A stretch of DNA of 64,000 nt, from NCBI RefSeq assembly GCF_022637395.1, contig NZ_CP093339.1, positions 1 to 64,000 on the forward strand. Reading direction: 5' to 3'. Below the pieces are notes generated by a model. That model had not been told where the DNA came from, did not search any database, and worked only from the letters and a program-made list of their open reading frames with translations. The stretch comes from Shinella sp. H4-D48 (GTDB taxonomy: Bacteria; Pseudomonadota; Alphaproteobacteria; Rhizobiales; Rhizobiaceae). Within the stretch, counting starts at the first letter, position 1. The number at the start of each line of letters is the position of its first letter. The translations under genes were made by a program, and so were the position numbers. Shown here in pieces: positions 31,648-41,864 of the stretch.

Positions 31648-33039
31648 GTGTCGAGTGAAGCCGCGCGCGTGCCGCGCGACACGTCCGTCGATCCGGAGTT
31701 CGGCCCCTGGCTGGCGCAGGCCTCGATCCTTGTGGTGGACGACGAGCCGGGCATGCGCAACTTCCTGATGCGGACACTGGGGCCACGCTGCGCCAGGCTG
31801 GAGCTGGCCGCGGATACGGACGAGGCCTCGCTCAAGCTCGACCAGCATCATTTCGACGTTGTGATCCTCGACAACATCATGCCGCGCAAGAACGGCGTGG
31901 AGTGGCTTGCAGAGCAACGTGCCATCGGTTTCTTCGCCGATGCCATCCTGATGACGGCCTATGCCGATCTGGAGACGGCCATCCAGGCATTGCGGGCCGG
32001 CGCGGTCGATTTCATCCTGAAGCCGTTCCGCTCCAATCAGCTGCTCAATGCGGTCGCCCGCTGCCTGGACCGGATCCGCTTGCAGCGCGAGAACTATGTG
32101 CTGCGCTATGAGCTGAAGGCGGCTTCCGACCACATTCTCCTGCGCGACCGGCTGATCGGGCAGTCCTCGGCCATCGCCCGCGTGCGCGACGCCATTGCCC
32201 GTGTTGCGCCGCTGCCGACCACGGTTCTGCTCACCGGGCAATCGGGCACGGGCAAGGAGGTCGCGGCGCGCTCGCTGCATACGCTTTCCGACCGGGCGCA
32301 GAAGCCCTTCGTTCCCGTCAATTGCGGTGCCATTCCGCCCGACATGATCGAAAGCGAGCTGTTCGGTCATCTGAAGGGGGCCTTTACCGGTGCCGAGCGG
32401 GCGCGCGAGGGCCTGTTCCTGCACGCACAGGGCGGCACGCTCTTTCTCGACGAGATCAGCGAAATGCCGCTGGCCACGCAGAGCAAGCTGCTGCGTGTGC
32501 TGGAAGACCGCAAGGTGCGGCCCGTCGGTTCCGAGCGCGAGGTCCCGGTGGACCTTCGGTTCGTTTTCGCCACCAATGCGGAGCTTGAAAAGGAAGTTCA
32601 GGCCGGCCGCTTCCGCGCCGATCTGTTCTTCCGCATCAATGTCATGCAGATCCACCTGCCGCCGCTCAAGGAGCGCGATGGCGATGCGGTGGAGCTTGCC
32701 GCGCTCTTCATGAACAAGCTTTCGGCCCAGCTTGCCATGCCGGCCGTACCCATCGACGACGCGGCCCGCCGGGCCCTTTCGAGCTATGACTGGCCGGGCA
32801 ATGTGCGCGAGTTGCGCAACCTCATCGAGCGCACGCTGATCCTCGGCCGCTTCCCGGAAGGGTTCGGCTCGGCCGTAGCGTCGCCCGTGCCTGGCGATGC
32901 CGGCTCGCTCGCCGATGTCGAGCGACGCCACATCCTGTCGGTGCTCGCTGCCTGCAACGGCCAGCGGGATGATGCCGCGCGGCAGCTCGGCATTTCCCGC
33001 AAGACCATCGATCGCAAGCTGGCGGCCTGGGATGGCTGA
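31648..33039 (+). CDS. NtrC-family sigma-54-dependent response regulator
   Basis: A protein of 463 residues from the GTG at 31648 after GGGAGGAAA. The receiver domain (~25-145) has VVDDE and the phosphorylation site Asp75 in VVILDNIMPRKNG. The AAA+ domain (~165-395) has GQSGTGKEVAARSLH (Walker A), GAFTGA for sigma-54 contact, and [14 protein letters not shown] (Walker B). A Fis-type helix-turn-helix ends the protein (DDAARQLGISRKTIDRKLAA). It overlaps the kinase gene by 8 bases. The likely target is the OFA transporter gene, whose upstream region has two palindromes and a sigma-54 promoter. Confidence 0.9.
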   Translation: MSSEAARVPRDTSVDPEFGPWLAQASILVVDDEPGMRNFLMRTLGPRCARLELAADTDEASLKLDQHHFDVVILDNIMPRKNGVEWLAEQRAIGFFADAILMTAYADLETAIQALRAGAVDFILKPFRSNQLLNAVARCLDRIRLQRENYVLRYELKAASDHILLRDRLIGQSSAIARVRDAIARVAPLPTTVLLTGQSGTGKEVAARSLHTLSDRAQKPFVPVNCGAIPPDMIESELFGHLKGAFTGAERAREGLFLHAQGGTLFLDEISEMPLATQSKLLRVLEDRKVRPVGSEREVPVDLRFVFATNAELEKEVQAGRFRADLFFRINVMQIHLPPLKERDGDAVELAALFMNKLSAQLAMPAVPIDDAARRALSSYDWPGNVRELRNLIERTLILGRFPEGFGSAVASPVPGDAGSLADVERRHILSVLAACNGQRDDAARQLGISRKTIDRKLAAWDG

Positions 33040-35047
33040 AATCAGGCCTGCCGGGGCCGTGCGGCCCGCGCGCTCCGTTCGCTACCGGCTACTCGCCATC
33101 GCGCTCCTGCCGATGCTGGTCATCCTGCCGCTTCTGCTTGGCGTGACGGTCTATCGCTGGAACGAGAAATTCGACGCGACGCTGATCTCCAAGGTCAATG
33201 GCGACCTGACGATCGCGCACCAGTATCTCGCTCATATCCTCGACAATACCGGCGAGCATGTCACGGCCCTCGGCGGCTCTGCCGGCTTCCGCGATGTCGC
33301 CAACGACCCCGCCGCGCTCAAGTCGCTGCTCGACGATGCACGGGCAAGGCTCGAACTCGATTTCCTCTATGTCATGGAGCCCGACGGCAGGCTCGTCGCC
33401 TCCGTCATCACCGAGACGTCGGATACATTGCGCACCGACTGGCCGGTCATTCGAGATGCGATTGCCGGGAAATCCGCAACCGGTATCGATATCTTCGACA
33501 ATGCCGATCTCGAGAAGCTCTCGCCGGATCTGGCGGCGCGGGCGCGCCTGCCGCTCGTTCCCACGCCCAATGCCGTGCCGACCGAGCGGCAGGAGGAAAC
33601 ACGCGGCATGGTCGTGCAGAGCGCAAGCCCCGTGACACTCGGCGGCGGGCGCGGTGCCGTTCTGGTCGGCGGCATCCTGCTCAACCAGAACCTCGTCTTC
33701 ATCGACACGATCAACGACCTCGTCTATCGCGAGGCGAGCCTGCCCGAGGGGAGCCAGGGCACGGCGACGCTCTTCCTCGATGACGTGCGTGTGAGCACGA
33801 ATGTCCGGCTTTTCGAGGGTCGGCGTGCGCTCGGCACGCGCGTTTCGTCGGCGGTGCGCGCGGCGGTGCTGGACGAGGGGCGCACCTGGCTCGACAGCGC
33901 CTTCGTCGTCAACGACTGGTACATTTCCGCCTACGAGCCCATCGTCGACAGTCACGGCAAGCGGGTCGGCATGCTTTATGTCGGCTTCCTGGAGGCCCCC
34001 TTCACGGCGGCGAAATATCAGACCGTGCTGACCATCGTGGCCGCCTTCTTCGCCATCGCCGCCGCCAGCGTGCCGATCTTCCTGCGCTGGGCGCGCGGGA
34101 TCTTCAAACCGCTGGAGCGTGTGGATGCGACGATCGCGCGGGTGGAAAGCGGCGATCTCGGTGCGCGCACCGGGCCGGTGGACAGCCAGGACGAGATCGG
34201 CCGCGTCGCCGTCCATCTCGATGCGTTGCTCGACCAGCTCGAGCGCAACGACCAGCAGCTGCGCGGTTGGAACGAGGAACTGAACGCCCGTGTCGACGAA
34301 CGCACGCGCGAACTCCAGCTTGCCAACCGCAAGCTGGAGGCGACGACCAAGCAGCTCATCCTCTCCGAAAAACTCGCCGCCATCGGCGAGATCACGGCAG
34401 GCGTGGCGCATGAGATCAACAACCCGATTGCCGTCATGCAGGGCAATCTGGAGGTCGTGCGTTCCGTGGTGGGAGACCGTGCAGAGCTGGCCAAGGTCGA
34501 GTTCCAGCTGCTCGATGAGCAGATCCAGCGCATCAGCCAGATCGTCACCAAGCTGCTGCAGTTCGCCAAGCCCGAGGAATTCGCCGGCATTGTCGATCGG
34601 CACGCACCGGGCCTTGCGGTGGCCGATTGTCTGCCACTCGTCCAGCACCTGCTTGCGAGGGCCGACATATCGGTGACGCTCGACAACACGGCCGCCCGGC
34701 AGGTTCTGATGAACCGCACCGAGCTTCAACAGGTGGTCGTCAATCTCGTGGTCAATGCCATCCATGCCATGCCGGATGGCGGCCTGCTCACGATCGGTAC
34801 GCATGACAGCGACCGCGAGGGGCGCCCCGGCGTGGAGATCGTCGTCAGCGATACCGGCGTCGGCATGGACCCGGAGCTTGCCGCCAAGATCTTCGATCCG
34901 TTCTTCACGACCAAGCGGCAGGAAGGGACCGGGCTTGGCCTGTCGATCAGCCAGACGCTGGTGCGCCGACAGGGCGGGAGCATTTCCGTCGCCAGTCGGC
35001 CGGGCGAGGGTGCGACCTTCACGATCTGGCTGCCCGAGGCGGAGTGA
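33032..35047 (+). CDS. Membrane sensor histidine kinase
   Basis: A protein of 671 residues from the ATG at 33032, inside the end of the regulator gene. The first membrane helix spans ~20-40. A large periplasmic sensor (~45-330) with a cache-like layout follows (FLYVMEPDGRLVASVITETS; WYISAYEPIVDSHGKRVGML). The second membrane helix is near ~340-360, then HAMP and a coiled coil. The HisKA H-box is [15 protein letters not shown], and the ATPase domain has NLVVNAIHAM, SDTGVGMDPE and GTGLGLSIS. Cache sensors commonly bind organic acids or amino acids. With the adjacent transporter, the ligand is probably that transporter's substrate, which is an inference. Confidence 0.88.
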   Translation: MAEIRPAGAVRPARSVRYRLLAIALLPMLVILPLLLGVTVYRWNEKFDATLISKVNGDLTIAHQYLAHILDNTGEHVTALGGSAGFRDVANDPAALKSLLDDARARLELDFLYVMEPDGRLVASVITETSDTLRTDWPVIRDAIAGKSATGIDIFDNADLEKLSPDLAARARLPLVPTPNAVPTERQEETRGMVVQSASPVTLGGGRGAVLVGGILLNQNLVFIDTINDLVYREASLPEGSQGTATLFLDDVRVSTNVRLFEGRRALGTRVSSAVRAAVLDEGRTWLDSAFVVNDWYISAYEPIVDSHGKRVGMLYVGFLEAPFTAAKYQTVLTIVAAFFAIAAASVPIFLRWARGIFKPLERVDATIARVESGDLGARTGPVDSQDEIGRVAVHLDALLDQLERNDQQLRGWNEELNARVDERTRELQLANRKLEATTKQLILSEKLAAIGEITAGVAHEINNPIAVMQGNLEVVRSVVGDRAELAKVEFQLLDEQIQRISQIVTKLLQFAKPEEFAGIVDRHAPGLAVADCLPLVQHLLARADISVTLDNTAARQVLMNRTELQQVVVNLVVNAIHAMPDGGLLTIGTHDSDREGRPGVEIVVSDTGVGMDPELAAKIFDPFFTTKRQEGTGLGLSISQTLVRRQGGSISVASRPGEGATFTIWLPEAE

Positions 35048-35085
35048 TCGGACAATTTGTCCGACTTTTTAGGACAATTTGTCCG
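35048..35085. promoter_or_regulatory. Two tandem palindromic sites upstream of the OFA transporter gene
   Basis: The first palindrome, TCGGACAATTTGTCCGA (35048-35064), is perfect with 8-bp arms. The second (35072-35084, GGACAATTTGTCC) has perfect 6-bp arms. Their centres are 22 bp apart, two helical turns, so the sites lie on the same face of the helix. They start directly after the kinase stop codon and lie 73 or more bases upstream of a sigma-54 promoter. This is the expected arrangement for enhancer sites of the adjacent NtrC-type regulator. Confidence 0.75.
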
Positions 35086-35136
35086 ACTGCCGCGTCGTGT
35101 GTCATTCAACCCGTTGATATCAAAGCAAATCATCTC

Positions 35137-35152
35137 TGGCATGGCACTTGCA
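35137..35152 (+). promoter_or_regulatory. Sigma-54 promoter of the OFA transporter gene
   Basis: TGGCATGGCACTTGCA has GG at 35138-35139 and GC at 35150-35151 with ten bases between, the exact -24/-12 spacing, and a consensus TTGCA at -12. Transcription would begin near 35163, leaving a leader of about 120 bases before the ATG at 35282. Upstream palindromes and an adjacent NtrC-type activator support it. Confidence 0.8.
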
Positions 35153-35281
35153 AAGCAGCTGGCGGGAGGACCGGTGGCCAGCGCTCGCATGGAGGGTGCG
35201 GCCGTGGACGCCGGAAGGACATTCGGCCGCCTCCCGCCACGAAATCTTCGCATCCGAGGGGTGCGTTGCGGAGGAGACACA

Positions 35282-36934
35282 ATGACTGCATCGACCGAGA
35301 CCTATGCTGGCGGCAATTCCGTTGGCATCCTCGACCGGGAGCGCATCATCGCGAAACCCGGCTTCAACCGCTGGCTGGTTCCGCCGGCCGCCCTTGCCAT
35401 CCACCTTTGCATCGGCATGGCCTATGGCTTCAGCGTGTTCTGGCTGCCGCTGTCCAAGGCGATTGCCGGCGATCCCGATCCCGCCTGCGCCGACATGAAC
35501 CTTCTGTCCGCGCTGTTTACCACAAGCTGCAACTGGCGCGTCGCCGATCTCGGCTGGATCTACACCCTGTTCTTCGTGCTGCTTGGCTGTTCGGCCGCCA
35601 TCTGGGGCGGCTGGCTGGAGCGGGTGGGCCCGCGTAAGGCCGGCTTCGTCTCGGCCTGTTGCTGGTGCGGCGGCATGGTCGTCGCAGCCTTCGGCGTCAT
35701 GACCCACCAGCTGTGGCTGATGTGGCTGGGCGCCGGCTTCATCGGCGGCATCGGTCTCGGCCTCGGCTACATTTCGCCGGTCTCGACGCTGATCAAGTGG
35801 TTCCCCGACCGTCGCGGCATGGCCACAGGCATGGCCATCATGGGCTTCGGTGGCGGCGCCATGATCGGCGCACCGCTGGCCAATATCCTGATGAATGTGT
35901 TCAAGACGGATGTGAACCCCGGCGTCTGGCAGACCTTCCTGGTCATGGCGGCGATCTACTTCTGCTTCATGATGGGCGGCGCCTTCGGCTACCGCATTCC
36001 GCCGGCTGGCTGGCGTCCGGAAGGCTGGACGCCCCCGGTTTCTAAGTCCACCATGATCACGACCAAACACGTACACCTGCGCGATGCGCACAAGACCATG
36101 CAGTTCTGGATGGTCTGGATCGTGCTGTGCATGAACGTGTCCGCCGGTATCGGCGTCATCGGCATGGCCTCGCCCATGCTGCAGGAAATCTTCGGCGGCC
36201 GCCTTATCGGCCAGCCCGAGCTTTCCTTCGGTGATCTGAGCCTCGAGCAGAAGGCTGCCATCGCAGCAATCGCGGCGGGCTTTACCGGCTTCCTGTCCCT
36301 GTTCAACATCGGCGGGCGCTTCTTCTGGGCGTCGCTCTCCGACAAGATCGGCCGTAAGAACACCTATTATACGTTCTTCATCCTCGGCATCGTGCTCTAT
36401 GCACTGGCGCCGACCTTCGCCGACATGGGCAGCAAGGTCCTCTTCGTCTGCGCCTTCGCCATCATCCTGTCGATGTATGGCGGCGGGTTCGCCACCGTGC
36501 CGGCCTATCTTGCCGACATCTTCGGCACGCAGTTCGTGGGCGCCATCCACGGCAGGCTCCTGACCGCATGGGCAACCGCCGGCATCGTCGGCCCCGTCGT
36601 GGTCAACTACATCCGTGAGGCGCAGATCTCCGCGGGCGTGGAACCGGGCCCGGCCCTCTATAGCGGAACGATGTATATCCTCGCGGGCATGCTGGCGGTG
36701 GGTCTGATCGCCAATGCGCTGGTGCGCCCGCTCTCCGACAAGTGGTTCATGTCGGACGAGGAAGTCGCGTCCCTGCAGGCCAAGACCGCCGCCGCGAATG
36801 CCGGCCCGACGGGCTCCTTCGGCATCGGCACCGGCGGCTTCGACGCCAAGGCAGCCGTTGCCTGGGCAATCGTCGGCCTGCCGCTGCTCTGGGGCATCTG
36901 GGTTACGGTCAAGAATACCGCAGCCCTGTTCTAG
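35282..36934 (+). CDS. OFA-family MFS transporter
   Basis: A protein of 550 residues from the ATG at 35282 with GGAGGAG upstream. Twelve membrane segments are visible. GMAYGFSVFWLPLSKAI, GGWLERVGPRKAGF (the MFS loop 2-3 motif) and WFPDRRGMATGMAIMGFGGG are typical of the oxalate:formate antiporter branch. An insertion of ~40 residues between helices 1 and 2 contains several cysteines (PACADMNLLSALFTTSCNWR). The substrate may be a small carboxylate, as known for the family, but cannot be read from the sequence. Expression is inferred to be sigma-54-dependent via the two-component pair encoded directly upstream. An intrinsic terminator follows. Confidence 0.85.
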   Translation: MTASTETYAGGNSVGILDRERIIAKPGFNRWLVPPAALAIHLCIGMAYGFSVFWLPLSKAIAGDPDPACADMNLLSALFTTSCNWRVADLGWIYTLFFVLLGCSAAIWGGWLERVGPRKAGFVSACCWCGGMVVAAFGVMTHQLWLMWLGAGFIGGIGLGLGYISPVSTLIKWFPDRRGMATGMAIMGFGGGAMIGAPLANILMNVFKTDVNPGVWQTFLVMAAIYFCFMMGGAFGYRIPPAGWRPEGWTPPVSKSTMITTKHVHLRDAHKTMQFWMVWIVLCMNVSAGIGVIGMASPMLQEIFGGRLIGQPELSFGDLSLEQKAAIAAIAAGFTGFLSLFNIGGRFFWASLSDKIGRKNTYYTFFILGIVLYALAPTFADMGSKVLFVCAFAIILSMYGGGFATVPAYLADIFGTQFVGAIHGRLLTAWATAGIVGPVVVNYIREAQISAGVEPGPALYSGTMYILAGMLAVGLIANALVRPLSDKWFMSDEEVASLQAKTAAANAGPTGSFGIGTGGFDAKAAVAWAIVGLPLLWGIWVTVKNTAALF

Positions 36935-36958
36935 CCTGCTCTATCGAGTGAAAACGAG

Positions 36959-36983
36959 AGCCCCGGCGAAAGCCGGGGCTTTT
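36959..36983 (+). terminator. Intrinsic terminator after the OFA transporter gene
   Basis: Arms AGCCCCGGC (36959-36967) and GCCGGGGCT (36972-36980) form a perfect 9-bp stem with a GAAA loop, followed by TTT. It lies 24 bases after the stop codon and separates the transporter from the sugar operon. Confidence 0.88.
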
Positions 36984-37046
36984 CGCGTTGCAGGGAACTT
37001 CAGATCCCACATCCCAGCAACGGGACCGGCACTCGCCACCACAATA

Positions 37047-37081
37047 GTGAAATATATTTCTTTCAGTGAATTATATTGACA
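37047..37081 (+). promoter_or_regulatory. Promoter/operator of the sugar operon
   Basis: The palindrome GAAATATATTTC (37049-37060) is perfect. A related element, GTGAATTATATT, begins about 18-20 bases further on, giving a direct repeat of AGTGAAATATATT and AGTGAATTATATT. The second element overlaps a TTGACA -35 box (37076-37081). AT-rich repeats on a -35 box fit a repressor site, most simply for the SorC-family regulator encoded in the operon. The leader from here to the first gene is about 130 bases. Confidence 0.55.
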
Positions 37082-37210
37082 ACTTCTCGGGCTTGCCGTT
37101 AGCTGCCCTCCATCGGATTTCGAGGAGGAATTCCGGTCTTCATGCAAACACCGGCGCGGTTGCTGCGCCTTGGGGTTATTTGGGAGGGGCTTCGGCCTCA
37201 AGGAGGAAAC

Positions 37211-38239
37211 GTGCGCACTTTTTTCACGACGACCGCCATGGCGGTCCTTGCGACGACGCTTTTTGCCGGCGCGGCCGCGGCCGAAACGGAAAGCCCTTTC
37301 CGCTGCAAGCCGGGCGAGAAATACGTCATGAACGTCATGGTATCGGGCGTTGAATACTGGTTCCCGGTCTATGAAATGTTCAAGCAGGCCGGCCAGCAGA
37401 TGGGCTGCGAGACGGAGTATACCGGCACGCCGGAATATGACGTCAACAAGCAGATCGCGACCTTCGATCAGGCGCTGGCGCAGAACCCGGCCGGCATTCT
37501 CGTTCATCCGATGAACTCTGACCCGTTCATCGAGCCGATCAACCGCGCCATCGAGCAGGGCACGGCCGTTGTCACCTTCGCCGCCGACTCGCCGCTCTCC
37601 AAGCGCGTTTCCTTCATCACGTCCGACAACACCCGCGAAGGCACCTATGCCGCCGATGCGATTGCCGAGAAGATGGGCGGCAAGGGCGAATATGCGGTTC
37701 TGGAAAATCCCGGCCAGGACAATCACGACAAGCGCATCGCCGCCTTCATCGCCCGCATGGAAGAGAAGTGGCCGGACATGAAGCTTGTCGGCCGCGCGGC
37801 ATCGAACCAGGATCCGACCAAGGCCTATCAGGGTCTCTCCAGCATCATCCAGGCCAATCCCAACCTCGGCGCCGTTTTCATGCCTGAGGCGAGCTCGGCC
37901 ATCGGCGCCGCTCAGGCGGCCAAGGAAGCGGGCGGCAAGGTTCTCGTCATGTGCGCGGACGTCAACGCCAACATCCTCGACATGATCAAGGCCGGCGAGG
38001 TCTTCGGCTCGATCAACCCGAACCAGGGCATGCAGGGCTATATGGGCTTCATGCTGCTTTGGCTTGCCAAGCATCCCGAGCTGATCGACCCGATGAACGA
38101 CGCCAAGCGCGCGGGCTTCAACCCGATGAGCATTCCCGTCGTCGATAACGGCCTGTCCGTCGTGACCGCCGAAAACGCCGATGATTTCTACTGGGACAAG
38201 TACCTGAAGCGCCGCGGCACCAAGGGTATCGAGGAGTAA
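37211..38239 (+). CDS. Sugar ABC transporter substrate-binding protein (RbsB-like)
   Basis: A protein of 342 residues from the GTG at 37211, directly after AGGAGGAAAC. A Sec signal peptide occupies ~1-26 ([20 protein letters not shown]). The mature chain is a Peripla_BP_4 type protein: [40 protein letters not shown] and [20 protein letters not shown]. It would deliver a sugar or polyol to the permease encoded two genes downstream. It heads an operon of eight genes with short gaps. Xylose-, ribose- or tetritol-type ligands are all compatible. An upstream in-frame ATG has no ribosome site and breaks the signal peptide. Confidence 0.87.
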   Translation: MRTFFTTTAMAVLATTLFAGAAAAETESPFRCKPGEKYVMNVMVSGVEYWFPVYEMFKQAGQQMGCETEYTGTPEYDVNKQIATFDQALAQNPAGILVHPMNSDPFIEPINRAIEQGTAVVTFAADSPLSKRVSFITSDNTREGTYAADAIAEKMGGKGEYAVLENPGQDNHDKRIAAFIARMEEKWPDMKLVGRAASNQDPTKAYQGLSSIIQANPNLGAVFMPEASSAIGAAQAAKEAGGKVLVMCADVNANILDMIKAGEVFGSINPNQGMQGYMGFMLLWLAKHPELIDPMNDAKRAGFNPMSIPVVDNGLSVVTAENADDFYWDKYLKRRGTKGIEE

Positions 38240-38304
38240 TCTCCCAAGGCGAAGCCGCCCGCACTCGGGTGCGGGTGGCTCTTGAGGGAAGAGGGAGGAC
38301 GACG

Positions 38305-39831
<1,527 letters not shown>

Positions 39832-39853
39832 AAAAGAAGTGGGAGAGAAGACC

Positions 39854-40843
39854 ATGGCTATCGATACGATGACGGCACCGTCGCCCAGGACATCGTCGTT
39901 CAGACGCATCGGCACCATGCGCGAGGCCGGGCTGATCGCCATCATTCTGGCACTCAGCATCGCCATGACCTTTGCGTCGCCGCACTTCCTGACGCTCGGC
40001 AACTTCCGCGCCATGCTGATGAGTTTCTCCGTCGATGGCATCGTGGTCGTCGGCATGACGATCCTGCTCATCGTCGGCGGCATCGACCTTGCCGTCGGCT
40101 CCGTCGTCTGCTTCGCGATGGTCCTGTCGGGCTCGCTCTTCCTTGCCGGGCTCGATCCCTGGTCGGCCTCGCTCATTGGCATTTTCGCAAGCGCGGCGAT
40201 CGGCGGGGCCATGGGTTTCTTCGTGACCGTCGTCGGCCTCAACCATTTCATCACGTCGCTGGCGGCGATGGTGATCGTGCGCGGGCTTTGCCTCATCATT
40301 ACCAAGGGCACGCCGCTGTCGCTCTTCACGCTGCCGGCGTCTTTCAAGCAGGTCGGGCAGGGCACCTTCTACGGTGTGCCTTATGTCATCCTGATCTTTG
40401 TCGCGGTCGTCGTCCTGTTCGACTTCCTTCTTCGTCGGGCGACCGCCTTCCGCAAGGTGTTCTATACGGGTAGCAACGAGAAGGCCGCGCTCTATTCCGG
40501 CATCAAGACAAATCAGGTGAAGTTCTGGGTCACGGTTCTCTGCTCGACGCTCGCAGGCGTTGCAGGCGTCATCTACATGTCCCGCTTCGGCGCGGCCACG
40601 CCCACCTTCGGCGTCGGCATGGAACTCAACATCATCGCGGCCGCGGTCATCGGCGGCGCTTCGCTCAATGGCGGCTCCGGCACCATTCTCGGCGCCATTC
40701 TCGGCATTGCGCTGCTGTCGCTCGTCACCTCCTCGTTGATCCTTCTGAACGTTTCGGTTTACTGGCAGGATATGATCAAGGGTTGCATTCTTCTCGCGGC
40801 CGTTTCGATCGACCATTTCCTGCACAAGCGGAAGGCCGCCTGA
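39854..40843 (+). CDS. Sugar ABC transporter permease (RbsC-like)
   Basis: A protein of 329 residues from the ATG at 39854, with GGGAGAGAAG upstream. About nine to ten membrane helices are visible, including GMTILLIVGGIDLAVGSVVC, the conserved CUT2 segment. GGASLNGGSGTILGAILGIA near the C-terminus is the coupling-helix region typical of RbsC/XylH proteins. It would form a homodimeric pore for the imported sugar. The stop is 1 base from the SorC regulator start, so the regulator is co-expressed with transport. Confidence 0.88.
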   Translation: MAIDTMTAPSPRTSSFRRIGTMREAGLIAIILALSIAMTFASPHFLTLGNFRAMLMSFSVDGIVVVGMTILLIVGGIDLAVGSVVCFAMVLSGSLFLAGLDPWSASLIGIFASAAIGGAMGFFVTVVGLNHFITSLAAMVIVRGLCLIITKGTPLSLFTLPASFKQVGQGTFYGVPYVILIFVAVVVLFDFLLRRATAFRKVFYTGSNEKAALYSGIKTNQVKFWVTVLCSTLAGVAGVIYMSRFGAATPTFGVGMELNIIAAAVIGGASLNGGSGTILGAILGIALLSLVTSSLILLNVSVYWQDMIKGCILLAAVSIDHFLHKRKAA

Positions 40844-40844
40844 C

Positions 40845-41864
40845 ATGCCGATCGCCAGACTGAAACCACCGCTGAAATCCCGAGCAACGGCGCCGCGCGA
40901 GGAGATCGTCATCGCCCGGCAGATGCACCAGGCGCTCGTGCTGCATTTTCTGGAAGGCCTGACACAGGCGCAGATCGCCGACCAGCTCGGTATCTCGCAC
41001 GCCACCGTCAACCGGCTCATCAAGCGCGGCCGCCAGCTCGGTCTCGTCGAGATCAAGATCAAGTCGCCGGTCGAACCGCTGGTCGATCTGGAGGAGCGGC
41101 TTCTGGCACTCGGCGGGATCAGCCGCGCGGTCGTGGTTCCGACCGTTTCCGATAATCCGCAGACCGCGCTTCTTGCGGTCGGCGCGGCGGCTGCCCGGCT
41201 GTTGCTGGAGGAGATCGGTGATGGTGACACCATCTGCATCACCGGCGGCAAGGGCGTGAGCGCCGTGGTCGCCGGCCTTCAGGCACCGCACCGCTTCGAT
41301 GTCGAGGTCATTCCCGCGACGGGCTGCGTACAGGGCAAGCACTATACGGACGTCAACCACGTCTCGACGCTGATGGCCGAACGCCTCGGCGGCCGCTCCT
41401 GGCAGATCCACGCGCCGCTGTTTGCCGACGATGCCGCCCAGCGGGCGATGCTCATCAACATGCGCTCGGTGGCTGATGTCTTCCAGCGGGCCCGGGAGGC
41501 GAAGGTCGCGGTGGTCGGCATCGGCTCGATCCTGAGCTCGGATTCCACCTATTACGACCTGCATCCATCGCCGAGTGCGGACCGCGGCGCCATCGAGCAT
41601 TCCGGCGCAAGCGCGGAACTGCTCGCCCATCTTCTGGATGGCGAGGGCCAGATCTGCGACTACTCGCTCAACCGTTCGCTCGTTTCGCTGACGCTCGCGG
41701 AATTCGCCTCGATCCCCATGAAGATCGGCGTGGCGAGCGGTCTCAACAAGGCAAGCTCCATCCTCAGCGTGCTGCGCGGCAATCATCTTGACACGCTCGT
41801 TACCGACGAGGCGACCGGCGCGCGCATCCTCGAGCTGGCATCCGAAGAAGGACTTTCCGCATGA
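40845..41864 (+). CDS. SorC/DeoR-type sugar-responsive transcriptional regulator
   Basis: A protein of 339 residues. The N-terminal helix-turn-helix is LHFLEGLTQAQIADQLGISH followed by ATVNRLIKRGRQLGLVEI. The C-terminal SorC effector domain (~85-335) has ICITGGKGVSAVVAGL, VEVIPATGCVQGK and VGIGSILSSDSTYYD. Such domains bind phosphorylated sugars or polyols. Its position after the permease and before the enzymes resembles EryD-type control of tetritol operons. The probable binding site is the AT-rich repeat over the -35 box at 37047-37081. It overlaps the next gene by 4 bases. Confidence 0.85.
   Translation: MPIARLKPPLKSRATAPREEIVIARQMHQALVLHFLEGLTQAQIADQLGISHATVNRLIKRGRQLGLVEIKIKSPVEPLVDLEERLLALGGISRAVVVPTVSDNPQTALLAVGAAAARLLLEEIGDGDTICITGGKGVSAVVAGLQAPHRFDVEVIPATGCVQGKHYTDVNHVSTLMAERLGGRSWQIHAPLFADDAAQRAMLINMRSVADVFQRAREAKVAVVGIGSILSSDSTYYDLHPSPSADRGAIEHSGASAELLAHLLDGEGQICDYSLNRSLVSLTLAEFASIPMKIGVASGLNKASSILSVLRGNHLDTLVTDEATGARILELASEEGLSA

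Noticed and set aside
33089-34804. A 571-codon minus-strand frame opposite the sensor kinase gene
   Set aside because: The plus strand encodes a full HAMP-HisKA-ATPase kinase; the opposite frame is a GC-driven shadow.
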